From Selenomonadales bacterium 4137-cl (GTDB lineage: Bacteria > Bacillota > Negativicutes > Sporomusales > UBA7701), in NCBI GenBank assembly GCA_032334055.1, contig JAUOZS010000001.1, positions 2,392,501 through 2,456,500 of the forward strand: DNA of 64,000 nucleotides, read 5' to 3'. Below, in pieces: positions 1 through 7,774 of the stretch. The notes under the pieces are model-generated. The model did no database searches, was not told where the DNA came from, and saw only the letters and a list, made by a program, of their open reading frames with translations. Position 1 is the first letter of the stretch. Each line of letters starts with the position of its first letter. Made by a program: the position numbers and the translations under genes.

Positions 1-28
1 TAAGCCAAATAATAACGAGGTGTATGAC

Positions 29-571
29 ATGTTCAAAGCCGCCAGGATCCTGCCCGTTATCCTTCTCCTGCTCGTCCTGCTGACGCTGCCGGCGTTCGCC
101 GCCGAGGAAGAGGACAGGTATTTCCCCCTGAGCAACGCGACCAAGGATACTTTCAGTACTTATTACCTGGATCTGAAGACTCTCCAGCATGTGCCGGCCG
201 ACTCCGCCTTCGACTTCGCCAAGCATCCGGAGCAGCTGTACAAGGACAAGGGTTATCTCCAGGCCTGGGTGAAGGTCGAGTACGAAAAGAACGGCGCCAA
301 GGAAGTGGTCGAATCCCTTAAGATGCAGGAGCGGAATGTCGCCGGTTATGAAAAGCTGGCTTTCTCTCTCCAGCTACTGCGGGTGAAGCCCGCGTCCAAG
401 GAGGTGGCGCTGCTCGAACAGGCCGACTATGACAAGAACGGCAAACTCCTCGGCCGTATCGTTCATCCCACCGATCGGTGGGTACCTTACGAGGTCGAAC
501 CGCGAATCAAGGAAATCTGCGAAAAGCTGACGGTGGCCCAGAGGGCGTTTTACGCCAACGGGGGCCGCTGA
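29..571 (+). CDS. Exported protein of unknown function
   Basis: A 180-residue protein with an N-terminal Sec signal (basic MFKAAR, a Leu/Val-rich core, cleavage probably after LPAFA). The mature part is acidic and soluble-looking, with no motif I recognise. I chose the ATG at 29 because GAGG lies 8 bases upstream; an in-frame GTG at 20 overlaps that ribosome site and is unlikely. It is followed 47 bases later by a second exported protein on the same strand, and the two may share a transcript ending at the terminator near 1100. It lacks a lipobox Cys, so it is probably periplasmic or outer-surface. Confidence 0.75.
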   Translation: MFKAARILPVILLLLVLLTLPAFAAEEEDRYFPLSNATKDTFSTYYLDLKTLQHVPADSAFDFAKHPEQLYKDKGYLQAWVKVEYEKNGAKEVVESLKMQERNVAGYEKLAFSLQLLRVKPASKEVALLEQADYDKNGKLLGRIVHPTDRWVPYEVEPRIKEICEKLTVAQRAFYANGGR

Positions 572-618
572 TATACCTGACGGCGATTTTGCCGACAACG
601 ATGATGGGAGTGGTGGGT

Positions 619-1053
619 GTGAGTAAGACGAGACTGGTGATCGGCCTTATGCTGCTGGGGGTGCTGCTGGCTTTTTCCGCGCCGGCGGCGGCGTCGCCCT
701 TCGACCCTTCGGTCGTGAAGGTGTCGGTGGACGATTCCCTGTGGAATAGCTATCATATAGCTCCGGAACCGCAGAGCGGCGACACCATCACCCTCCACCG
801 CATTATTAAAGCGGAGGTGACCATCCTCACCACCGGCAACCGGGAGTTCGCCACCCATGTTTTCACCCCCAAGGATGATAAGCCGCACCGGTTCACCATC
901 CCCCACGGGGTAACGAACCTTAAGGTTCGCCTGAAGACCTGGACCGCCGACGATGTCGTGTGGACGACCCTGGTCGATCTCAAGGATATCGGCGACAATC
1001 TGGTCGTGAAGGCGGTACGGTCCTATCAGGCGGTCTATACTCCGGGCTTCTAA
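619..1053 (+). CDS. Exported protein of unknown function
   Basis: A 144-residue protein starting SKTRLVIGLMLLGV, with a clear signal peptide ending near AAAS. The rest is beta-rich (alternating Val/Thr/Ile) and shows no known domain. The GTG at 619 is preferred because GGGAG sits about 8 bases upstream; an ATG at 601 would lengthen the leader without a ribosome site. A strong intrinsic terminator begins 18 bases after the stop. It may be co-transcribed with the exported protein at 29-571. The function is unknown. Confidence 0.7.
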   Translation: MSKTRLVIGLMLLGVLLAFSAPAAASPFDPSVVKVSVDDSLWNSYHIAPEPQSGDTITLHRIIKAEVTILTTGNREFATHVFTPKDDKPHRFTIPHGVTNLKVRLKTWTADDVVWTTLVDLKDIGDNLVVKAVRSYQAVYTPGF

Positions 1054-1070
1054 CGACCAACCAACCGGAC

Positions 1071-1102
1071 AAAAACCAAGGCAAAAAAGCCTTGGTTTTT
1101 TT
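1071..1102 (+). terminator. Intrinsic terminator
   Basis: A 12-bp hairpin (arms AAAAACCAAGGC and its complement) with an A6 loop is followed by a run of T. It closes the transcript of the two exported proteins. Confidence 0.85.
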
Positions 1103-1151
1103 GTGCCTGTGCGACTTTGAGAAAAATTTCACTTTTTTTTGCTCCAGCATA

Positions 1152-1180
1152 TGGACTTTTTTCACAAAACAGGTTATAAT
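1152..1180 (+). promoter_or_regulatory. Possible sigma-70 promoter for the small membrane ORF
   Basis: A perfect TATAAT lies at 1175-1180, with a poor -35 (TGGACT) 17 bp upstream. It is 48 bp before the small ORF at 1228, in an AT-rich stretch. Confidence 0.4.
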
Positions 1181-1227
1181 CAAGTTGTGTGAATGTTATA
1201 ACTTTCACTTATGGGAGGTCAAGCATC

Positions 1228-1413
1228 ATGCTCCCCAAAGCCGTGATCGTTATCCTCGGTTTACCGTTCGCGCTGTTCTGTTGTCTGCTCGTGCCAGTGG
1301 CTTTCCTGACGGTCTTTGCCTGTTCGCCGCTCGTCTACGCCTACCGGTGCGTCACCGAGCCTATTCAGGCCGGCTGCGCCGCTTCGCGGATCGCCCATCC
1401 ACCATCTGCTTAA
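1228..1413 (+). CDS. Small hydrophobic membrane protein
   Basis: A 61-residue ORF with GGGAGG 10 bases before its ATG and a candidate promoter upstream. Residues about 4-40 form one long or two short hydrophobic segments containing a Cys pair (FALFCCLL) and a second Cys. The tail is short and Ala/Pro-rich. No family is recognised. A good ribosome site and a TATAAT upstream argue that it is translated; the short length is the main doubt. Confidence 0.5.
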   Translation: MLPKAVIVILGLPFALFCCLLVPVAFLTVFACSPLVYAYRCVTEPIQAGCAASRIAHPPSA

Positions 1414-1531
1414 CTGCCCCTTCCGTATAAACACCCCGCCTTGTCTTGTTTTGTTTGTTTCGGTTTCGCTTTGGAGCGAAGCCTATTTTTTTCGCCGCCG
1501 GCCGGTTGGAACTTTTCTCCGGCCGGAAATA

Positions 1532-1540
1532 TGGTACAAT
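1532..1540 (+). promoter_or_regulatory. Extended -10 promoter (TGG-TACAAT)
   Basis: TACAAT at 1535-1540 is preceded by TGG, giving an extended -10 element. No good -35 is seen. It is 33 bp before the exported protein gene at 1574. Confidence 0.45.
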
Positions 1541-1573
1541 AGTGGTAAAGTTCTTTGAGGGGGTAACCACTGT

Positions 1574-2026
1574 ATGATCAACCGGAAAACGGTCTCTATC
1601 CTTGTGCTGGCGCTTTTTGCGGCGATGCTGCTCGCGGCGCCGGTGTGCTCCGCGGCGTCCCAGGATTTGGACAAGCCGACCAGGATGCTGTTGAAGGTCG
1701 ATGTCGTCGACACGAATATGTTCTGGTCTTATCCCTATATTAGCCGTGACGGCAAGGCGAGGGTGCCGGCCGCGATCCAGGTGGTGTGGAGCACCACGAG
1801 CGGTCTGGATTCAAAGACGGAGACCATGGCGGTCGCGAAGAGCGACCGCGGCCAGGTGGCGATAACGACCGAAAAGGATGCGTTCGTGGATATCGAGGTG
1901 CAGGTGGTGGACGCCAAAAAAACGATTTTGGGCAAGGCCAGCCTGCAGGTCCGCAACACCGGCAAGGATGTGGCGTTTGTCGTCAATGTTCCGGATATCA
2001 CTTCCCCGGTCATCGAGCTCCAGTAA
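1574..2026 (+). CDS. Exported protein of unknown function
   Basis: A 150-residue protein with a signal peptide (MINRKTVSILVLALFAAMLL, cleavage near CSAAS). The mature part is beta-strand-like with repeated Val/Thr motifs and ends in VIELQ. GAGGGGG lies 10 bases before the ATG. In layout it resembles the exported protein at 619-1053: a short secreted beta-rich domain, on its own transcript. A 25-bp palindromic hairpin separates it from the convergent gene that ends at 2094. The function is unknown. Confidence 0.7.
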   Translation: MINRKTVSILVLALFAAMLLAAPVCSAASQDLDKPTRMLLKVDVVDTNMFWSYPYISRDGKARVPAAIQVVWSTTSGLDSKTETMAVAKSDRGQVAITTEKDAFVDIEVQVVDAKKTILGKASLQVRNTGKDVAFVVNVPDITSPVIELQ

Positions 2027-2035
2027 GCTGATTTA

Positions 2036-2089
2036 CCGGTGGGATAAAAGGGTCTGCAGCCGATGCTGCAGACCCTTTTATCCCACCGG
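2036..2089. terminator. Long perfect hairpin between convergent genes
   Basis: A perfect 25-bp inverted repeat with a 4-base CGAT loop lies in the 67-bp gap between two convergent genes. It has no T-tract after either arm, although each arm contains an internal AAAAG/CTTTT block. It probably stops transcription from both sides or protects the mRNA 3' ends; the lack of a U-tract is unusual for an intrinsic terminator. Confidence 0.6.
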
Positions 2090-2093
2090 GAGG

Positions 2094-2675
2094 CTACCGC
2101 GGCCAGAATTCCCGGCCGCCGGCCGCTTTTACGAGCAGCCGCTCGGTAAGGACCGCGGCGAGGTTTTCGGCTTCGCCGTCGGCCGCCCAGTCGTCGAAGT
2201 AGTCTTCCCGGCCTTTGATGTCGATGATTTTTCCGCTGTCCGCCTTGAAGCCGATGAGGCGCATTTCCAGGTCTGTCCTGAGCTTGAGGTCGCCTTCGAG
2301 GTTCCTTAGTTGGTATTCGCCCAGGTCGGTTATGATGAACCCGAGGATGAGGTCGGCGTCGAGCTTGGCCGCCAGTTGCCCAAGGCCGGCCAGGTCGGGC
2401 CGCCGGGGATCGAGGGCGCCGTTCGGCGGCAGGGCCGCAGTTATTTCGGCGGCCGGGATTATTTCGTATTTTTTGACGAACGAGGGAAGCGGCGTATGGA
2501 ACCACGCGGCTATGGTCGCGGTTATCCTGGCCTTGACCGCGGGCAGTTCGCGGGCTTTTGCGGTGGCGGCGACAGGCAGGAGGGCAATCCGCCGCGCGTC
2601 GCCGGCGGCGCAGACCGGCGAGCCTAGCGGCGTCAGCAGGGCGAATGCCAGTAACAGGATAAGGACTTTTTTCAT
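2094..2675 (-). CDS. Exported protein, LpoB/TolB-N-like fold suspected
   Basis: A 193-residue secreted protein with signal MKKVLILLLAFALLTPLG, cleaved near CAAGD. The order of elements (RRIALLPV, a mid-protein LDADLILGF segment, a strand rich in charged residues, a C-terminal helix) resembles small secreted proteins that share a TolB-N/LpoB-like fold, but this is a weak impression and no name is assigned. It ends 25 bases before the next minus-strand gene's upstream region and converges with the exported protein at 1574. The function is unknown. Confidence 0.65.
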   Translation of the reverse strand: MKKVLILLLAFALLTPLGSPVCAAGDARRIALLPVAATAKARELPAVKARITATIAAWFHTPLPSFVKKYEIIPAAEITAALPPNGALDPRRPDLAGLGQLAAKLDADLILGFIITDLGEYQLRNLEGDLKLRTDLEMRLIGFKADSGKIIDIKGREDYFDDWAADGEAENLAAVLTERLLVKAAGGREFWPR

Positions 2676-2699
2676 GTCGTCACCACCCGTACTATTTTC

Positions 2700-5261
2700 T
2701 CAGCGTCTGCGGCCGGATACGCCGCAGCGTCCGAGCTGGCTGAGGAATACGCGCACTATTGCGGGGTCGAACTGGGTGCCGGCGCAACGCCCGATTTCCG
2801 CCACGGCTTCGTCGTGGGTCATGGCTTTGCGGTAGGGACGGTCGCTGGTCATGGCGTCGTAAGCCTCGACTACGGCGAGGATGCGGCATTCGCGGGGGAT
2901 CTGGTCGCCGCTGAGCCCGACGGGGTATCCGCCGCCGTTCCACCACTCGTGGTGCTTCAGTATCCATTCGGCGACAGGCAGAAGCTCGCTCGATGACTGG
3001 GCGATCCGGTAGCCTATCTCGCAGTGTCGCCGCACTTCCGCCCGTTCCTCGGCGGTGAGCGGTCCGGGCTTGCGGAGGATGTGGTCGGGAACGCCGACTT
3101 TGCCGATGTCGTGGTATTTTGCCAACAGCCGCATGGCGGCGACGGATGCTTCCGGCAAGCCCAGGCCGCGGGCCAGCCGTAAGGCCAACCGGCCTATCTT
3201 GTCAGCGTGTTCGTCGGCGAAAAAGTCCCGCTCTTCGAGGAGCTTTATGGCTGTCTGCACTATGGCGCTACGGGTGCCGTGCGATTGGCTGAGTTTTTCG
3301 CGGTACATGTTGTTGTCGGCTTCGCGGAGCAGGGCACGGATGCTTTCGCCGCACCGCCGCCCGACCGCGTGGCCGAGGGACAGGCTTAGGTACACGCCTG
3401 TTTGCGTGTCGTTGTATGCCTCGATGGCATCCCGCACCCTGCGGCAGGCGGCCTCGACCGCGCGGTCGGTGGCGTCGGGCATGAGGACGGCGTATTCGTC
3501 GCCGCCTATGCGGGCGACGATGTCTTCCCGGCGGAAAGCATCTTTGAGTATTTTCGCCGCAGCTACCAGCATGATGTCGCCGACGGCGTGCCCCATGGCG
3601 TCGTTGATGAGCTTCAGGCCGTTGATGTCGCAGACGATTATGCCGACAGGCCCGTCGCCCGCGTTCTCGCGCCGGTCGAGTTCGGCCTCGAAGTAGGCGC
3701 GGTTGTAAAGAGAGGTCAGGCCGTCGCGGGTGCTGATAAACAGTAGTTTGTCCTGTACGCTTTTCTGGGCGGTAATGTCCATGATGACGCCTTCGACGTA
3801 CAGGGGCGGCCCGTCGGCGCCGCTCACCGGCCGGGCCCGTTCGATGACGGTGCGCGCGCCGCCGTCTTTGCGGGTGATGCCGTATTCGACCTCGAACGGC
3901 CGGTTGTCGTCGATCGCGCCCTGGCAGGCCGCCTCCACCCTTTCCCTGTCGGCCGCCGCCACGATTCCCCCCAGCGGGCACAGCCCGCCGCCGGTCAGTT
4001 CTTCCGGGCGGTAGCCGGTGATGGCCTGGAGCATGGCGTTGAAAAAGCGGACCCGGCCGTTTTCGCGGAGAAAGACACGGTAGACGATGCCGGGGAGGTT
4101 TTCGGCCAGCGTGCGGTATGAAGCTTCGCTTTCCCGCAGCGCCGCTTCCGCGCGGGTCCGTTCCGCCAGTTCTCCTTCAAGGGCCTCGTATAGCCTGGCG
4201 TTGCTGAGGGCAAGGGAGGCGAGTTCGGCGAACTGCTTGAGGATGACGGTCTCTTCGGCGCTGAAGGTCCGGTCGGTGGCGATACGGGCGAGGCAGAATA
4301 CGCCAAGGACTTCCTCCCCCCTCTTGAGCGGTATGCCGATCCAGGCGCGCACGGCATCGTGGCCGGGGTCGGGGTTGCGGCCGGGTTCCGTGCTGTAGTC
4401 GTCGGTAACGAAGCTTTGGCCGCTCTGCCATATCCGTCCCGACATTTCTTCGCCAGGCTTGAGCTGTTTGCCGATAACCCCGCGATAGAAACCCCGGGCG
4501 ACTTTGACTTCCATGCGGCTGGCGCCTGGTGCGGCCAGGTAAAAGTAGCCGTGTGGGGTTTCCACCAGTTCGCAGGCGCCGTCGAGGATGTTGGCCAGCA
4601 GTTCCTGCGCTTCGAAGCGGGTCATCAGGCGGACCGACAGCATATGGAGCAGTTCCAGGTGGCGGTTCTGCCGGCGAAGAAGTTCTTCGACGCGGGCGCG
4701 TTCGGCGAGTTCGTTCTGCAGCTTGGCGTATAGCCGCGCGTTGCCGACGGCGATGGAGGACAGCTCCGCGAACCGCTGGAGCAGGGCTTTTTCTTCCTCG
4801 CCGGGAAGATAGTTTTCCGCCATGATGTTGAAACCGAGGACGCCGATAACTTGCCGGTCGCTCCATAAAGGCACGCCGACGATCGTTCCCGCGACGCCCG
4901 TCGCCCCTTCCCCGCCGGGGCCTGTTTGCCACACCCTCTGTTCGGCGGCAATAGCGCCCTCCTGCCAGACCTTGCCGACAAAACCTTCCCCGGGGCGGCG
5001 GCGCGCGCCGAGCTGCGACCGGTGGTGGCCGACGCCGACCTTCATTTCCATCGTTTCGCCGTCGTCGGCAAGAATGTAGAGAAAGGCGTTCGGGGTATGA
5101 AGAAGGCCGGCCGCTCGGACGGTTATCTCTTCGAGCAGCGAGTCAAGGTCCCGGCGGCGCATGAGGCCCAGAGCTATGCGGTGCAGCGCTTCCAGGTATT
5201 CGCTTTGCAATTGGAACGCGGACAGTTTTTGCTGGCGGAACGCGGCGCCGTCGGTTTCCAT
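2700..5261 (-). CDS. GAF-GAF-PAS-GGDEF-HD-GYP cyclic-di-GMP signalling protein
   Basis: An 853-residue cytoplasmic protein without membrane segments. Two GAF domains (about residues 35-180 and 210-360) are followed by a PAS/PAC domain (370-490), a GGDEF domain with an intact GGDEY catalytic loop, and a C-terminal HD-GYP phosphodiesterase domain with YHDIGK, KHHEWWNGGGYP and the downstream YDAMTSDRPYR signature. The protein can therefore both make and break cyclic-di-GMP in principle; which activity dominates cannot be read. The ATG at 5261 is chosen over a GTG at 5273 because GGTGGGGGAG precedes it. It stands alone on its strand. A link to the flagellar genes 15 kb away is possible but inferred. 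Confidence 0.92.
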   Translation of the reverse strand: METDGAAFRQQKLSAFQLQSEYLEALHRIALGLMRRRDLDSLLEEITVRAAGLLHTPNAFLYILADDGETMEMKVGVGHHRSQLGARRRPGEGFVGKVWQEGAIAAEQRVWQTGPGGEGATGVAGTIVGVPLWSDRQVIGVLGFNIMAENYLPGEEEKALLQRFAELSSIAVGNARLYAKLQNELAERARVEELLRRQNRHLELLHMLSVRLMTRFEAQELLANILDGACELVETPHGYFYLAAPGASRMEVKVARGFYRGVIGKQLKPGEEMSGRIWQSGQSFVTDDYSTEPGRNPDPGHDAVRAWIGIPLKRGEEVLGVFCLARIATDRTFSAEETVILKQFAELASLALSNARLYEALEGELAERTRAEAALRESEASYRTLAENLPGIVYRVFLRENGRVRFFNAMLQAITGYRPEELTGGGLCPLGGIVAAADRERVEAACQGAIDDNRPFEVEYGITRKDGGARTVIERARPVSGADGPPLYVEGVIMDITAQKSVQDKLLFISTRDGLTSLYNRAYFEAELDRRENAGDGPVGIIVCDINGLKLINDAMGHAVGDIMLVAAAKILKDAFRREDIVARIGGDEYAVLMPDATDRAVEAACRRVRDAIEAYNDTQTGVYLSLSLGHAVGRRCGESIRALLREADNNMYREKLSQSHGTRSAIVQTAIKLLEERDFFADEHADKIGRLALRLARGLGLPEASVAAMRLLAKYHDIGKVGVPDHILRKPGPLTAEERAEVRRHCEIGYRIAQSSSELLPVAEWILKHHEWWNGGGYPVGLSGDQIPRECRILAVVEAYDAMTSDRPYRKAMTHDEAVAEIGRCAGTQFDPAIVRVFLSQLGRCGVSGRRR

Positions 5262-5409
5262 TGACTCCCCCACCCTGTGCTGGTAACGTGTGGTTTTTGG
5301 TTACTCATTCGACAGGCCATGTATTTTCCCTGCCATTGTCTGCCTGCTGCGGACTGACTTCTTTTCGTAGGTTGCCCAAGCCGTGCGCCCGGCCTGGTAA
5401 ATAACCGTT

Positions 5410-5446
5410 AAAGGGGAACTCCCGACTTTAGCCGGAGCTCCCCTTT
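5410..5446 (-). terminator. Probable intrinsic terminator
   Basis: The arms AAAGGGGA and TCCCCTTT extend by CTCC/GGAG past one mismatch. On the minus strand a short TTTAA follows. It sits just after the stop of the tiny ORF at 5451-5618. Confidence 0.5.
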
Positions 5447-5450
5447 GCGT

Positions 5451-5618
5451 TTACCGCCGGAAGGTTCTTTCGTTATTGAGCTGCTGGCTGCGGTGTTTTT
5501 TCGCCAGTTCCTCATGGTTGACCGGGTTGACTTTTTCGCCGAATTCCTTGGCCAGCAGGGCTTCGATCTCCTCGGGGCGGAGCGTCTGAGTCTTTACCTC
5601 GTTCCATTTTTCCATCAT
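5451..5618 (-). CDS. Small charged protein, 55 residues
   Basis: The ORF begins MMEKWNEVKTQTLRPEEIEA and ends in NNERTFRR. It is highly charged, helical-looking and has no Cys. A GGGGTG ribosome site lies 5-8 bases before the ATG, and a hairpin terminator follows the stop directly, so it looks like an independent short transcript. The composition (many Glu, Lys and Asn) resembles small cytosolic proteins of spore formers, but I do not recognise a family. Its isolation between a terminator and a MATE gene supports its being a real small gene. Confidence 0.6.
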   Translation of the reverse strand: MMEKWNEVKTQTLRPEEIEALLAKEFGEKVNPVNHEELAKKHRSQQLNNERTFRR

Positions 5619-5744
5619 TAATCACCCCTTGACAAAAGGCAGGCCGCCGCCCATGGCATGCCCGGGAACCTGCCTTGCGTATTAGCGCCCGGTAGATTCC
5701 GCCGGCACTCTGTGGTTATTATGAGCCGCCGGCGGGAAAAGATG

Positions 5745-7130
5745 CTACCCGCGCGGCGAAAATTCCTCTTCGGCTGCGGCCAGCCGCCTGACCTGGGCGA
5801 CGACGAGGGCAGCGGTGACGAGCGCGGCGCCGAAGTCGGCGATCGGCCCGGCGAGCCATACACCCTGCAGGCCGATGAAGCGCGGCAGGATCAGTAGCGC
5901 CGGGATGAGGATGAGAAGCTGCCGGGACATGCTGAGCAGCAGGGAGTGCATGGGTTTGCCGATCGCCTGGAAGAAGCCCGCCCCCATGACCTGGAAGCCG
6001 ATGACGGGCAGCATGGCCATGAATATTTTAAGCCCGGTCGCGCCCAGGGCGATGAGGTCGGCTTCGGAGCTGAACATGCGGATGATATAGGCGTCGAACA
6101 GTTCGACGATGACGAAGCCGGTGACGGCGACGGCGGTGGCGGCGATGCTGCCCTTGATCACCGCTTCCCTGACCCGCCTGAAGTTTTTCGCTCCGTAGTT
6201 GTAGCCGATGACCGGCTGGGTACCCTGGCTGATGCCGAAGATGGGCATGAGGACGAGCAGCGAGACGCGGTTGATGATGCCCATCGCGGCCACGGCCGTC
6301 TGCCCGCCGTGGATGATGAGGATGTTGTTGAACAGGCCGGCGACGAAGCTGGCGGCAATCTGCATGAAGAAGGCCGACGAGCCCATGACGACGATTTTTG
6401 CGATAAGCCGCCGGTCGGGCGCCATGTTGGCGCCGCGCAGCCGAAGCAGGCTCCGCCGGCTGCGGAAATGGGCGATCACCCATGCGGCGGATACGGCCTG
6501 CGAGATGACGGTGGCGAGCGCCGAGCCTTTGATGCCGAGGCCGAGGACGAAGATGAACAGGGGGTTGAGGAGGGTGTTGAGGAAGGCGGACAGGATCATC
6601 GTCATCATGGCGATGCGGGGGTGGCCTTCGGCGCGGATGATGTTGTTGAGCCCAAACCCGGTGAACATGAAGACGCTGCCGGCGAGGATGACGGAGGTGA
6701 AGTCGCGGGCGTATGGCAGTACGGTCTCTTCCGCTCCAAGGAGGGCGAGGACGGGGTCGAGGAAGGAAAGCAGGACGGCCGACATGCTCACGGCAACCGT
6801 CAGTCCGAGGACGAAGGCGTTGCCGAGGATTTTTTCGGCTTCGGCGATGTTCTGCTGGCCGATGCGGATGGATACGAGGGTGGTAGCGCCGACGCCGACG
6901 AGCATGCCGAAACCCATGAAGGCGATCATTATCGGGAAGGCGATGGTGACCGCCGCCAGGCCGACAGCGCCCACGCCGTGGCCGACGAAGATGCTGTCGA
7001 CGATGTTGTAGAGGGCGTTGACGAGCATGCCGGTGATGGCGGGCACGGAGAAATCCCAGATGAGGGTACCGATGTTTTTTCGTCCCAGGCTGCTGCGGTC
7101 GTCCGTTGCTTGGCGCGCGTTTGCCGGCAA
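5745..7130 (-). CDS. MATE-family multidrug/Na+ exporter (MepA-like)
   Basis: A 461-residue integral membrane protein with about twelve hydrophobic segments in two homologous halves. The N-terminal half carries the MATE landmarks: WDFSVPAITGMLVNALYNIVDSIFVGH and later GVGATTLVSIRIGQ. The second half carries NRVSLLVLMPIFGISQGTQPVIGYNYGA, the typical repeat of the same motifs. Such proteins export cationic drugs or metabolites in exchange for Na+ or H+ across the inner membrane. The start is a TTG with GGAGGGGG about 6 bases upstream. It is monocistronic as far as can be seen; the substrate is unknown. Confidence 0.93.
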   Translation of the reverse strand: MPANARQATDDRSSLGRKNIGTLIWDFSVPAITGMLVNALYNIVDSIFVGHGVGAVGLAAVTIAFPIMIAFMGFGMLVGVGATTLVSIRIGQQNIAEAEKILGNAFVLGLTVAVSMSAVLLSFLDPVLALLGAEETVLPYARDFTSVILAGSVFMFTGFGLNNIIRAEGHPRIAMMTMILSAFLNTLLNPLFIFVLGLGIKGSALATVISQAVSAAWVIAHFRSRRSLLRLRGANMAPDRRLIAKIVVMGSSAFFMQIAASFVAGLFNNILIIHGGQTAVAAMGIINRVSLLVLMPIFGISQGTQPVIGYNYGAKNFRRVREAVIKGSIAATAVAVTGFVIVELFDAYIIRMFSSEADLIALGATGLKIFMAMLPVIGFQVMGAGFFQAIGKPMHSLLLSMSRQLLILIPALLILPRFIGLQGVWLAGPIADFGAALVTAALVVAQVRRLAAAEEEFSPRG

Positions 7131-7204
7131 TATGTCCCCCTCCTTTCGTTCTAATTTAGTATTGGCTTATTGTTTTTCCGGTTCTCATGGGAATAAGCAG
7201 CAAA

Positions 7205-7234
7205 CAAGGCCTCCGGGCTTTCCCGGAAGCCTTG
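7205..7234 (-). terminator. Intrinsic terminator of the thiM-thiW unit
   Basis: A 12-bp stem with one mismatch (AAGGCCTCCGGG against its complement) and a 5-base loop. On the minus strand it lies 38 bases after the thiW stop and is followed by GTTTG. Confidence 0.65.
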
Positions 7235-7271
7235 CGCGAAGAGCGCTAGAGAAATTTGGGGCAGCCTGGGG

Positions 7272-7772
7272 TTAGCGGGGCCGGGCGCCGAGCCACTCGC
7301 GGACGACGCCGACGACCGGGGTGTAGTAGAGCAGGCATGCGATCACCGCGCCGCCGGCGGAGCTGACGGCGAAGGGGATGACGAAGAACAGGGCGCCAGC
7401 CTTGGAGCCGATGAGGTATTTGGCGACCGGGAAGGCGACCAGCGCGCCGATGAGGCCGGTGCCGACGAGTTCGCCGACCGCCGCCCAGAGGATGCTGTTG
7501 GTCCGGCGGTAGAGGATGCCGGCGAGCGCGGCGCCGATCATGCTGCCGGGGAAGGCGAGCAGCGAGCCCGTGCCGAGGAAGTTGCGCAGGAGCGAGGTGG
7601 CGAAGGCGGCGTTGACCGAGTATCTGGTGCCGAGAAGCACGGCCAGCAGGATGTTGATGGCGTGCTGGACGGGGAAGCATTTGGAGACGCCCACGGGGAT
7701 GTAGACAAGTTGGGCGGTGAGTACGCCGAGGGCGACGAACAGGGCGGTGAAGGTCAGTTTTCTGATGTCCAC
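7272..7772 (-). CDS. thiW: ThiW, S component of an ECF thiazole/thiamin-precursor transporter
   Basis: A 166-residue membrane protein with about five to six helices, matching the ThiW family: KLTFTALFVALGVLTAQLVYIPVGVSKCFPVQHAINILLAVLLG is the characteristic N-terminus. ThiW proteins are substrate-capture subunits that work with a shared EcfA/EcfT module (not in this window) to import hydroxyethylthiazole or a related thiamin precursor. The start is taken as the GTG at 7772, seven bases after GGGAGG; a TTG at 7778 has almost no spacer. It follows thiM with only two bases between stop and start, so the two are translationally coupled and both lie under the TPP riboswitch. Confidence 0.88.
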   Translation of the reverse strand: MDIRKLTFTALFVALGVLTAQLVYIPVGVSKCFPVQHAINILLAVLLGTRYSVNAAFATSLLRNFLGTGSLLAFPGSMIGAALAGILYRRTNSILWAAVGELVGTGLIGALVAFPVAKYLIGSKAGALFFVIPFAVSSAGGAVIACLLYYTPVVGVVREWLGARPR

Positions 7773-7774
7773 GG

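Noticed and set aside
5274..5409. GGGCAACC-like stretch upstream of the GGDEF/HD-GYP gene, examined as a cyclic-di-GMP-I riboswitch
   Set aside because: Only a short piece resembles the aptamer; the second arm with GGACGCAAAGCC and the tetraloop receptor are absent.
5946..7154. A 402-codon plus-strand ORF opposite the MATE gene
   Set aside because: Its composition (Asp, Gly, Glu, His) is the antisense image of a hydrophobic protein, and the MATE frame is unambiguous.
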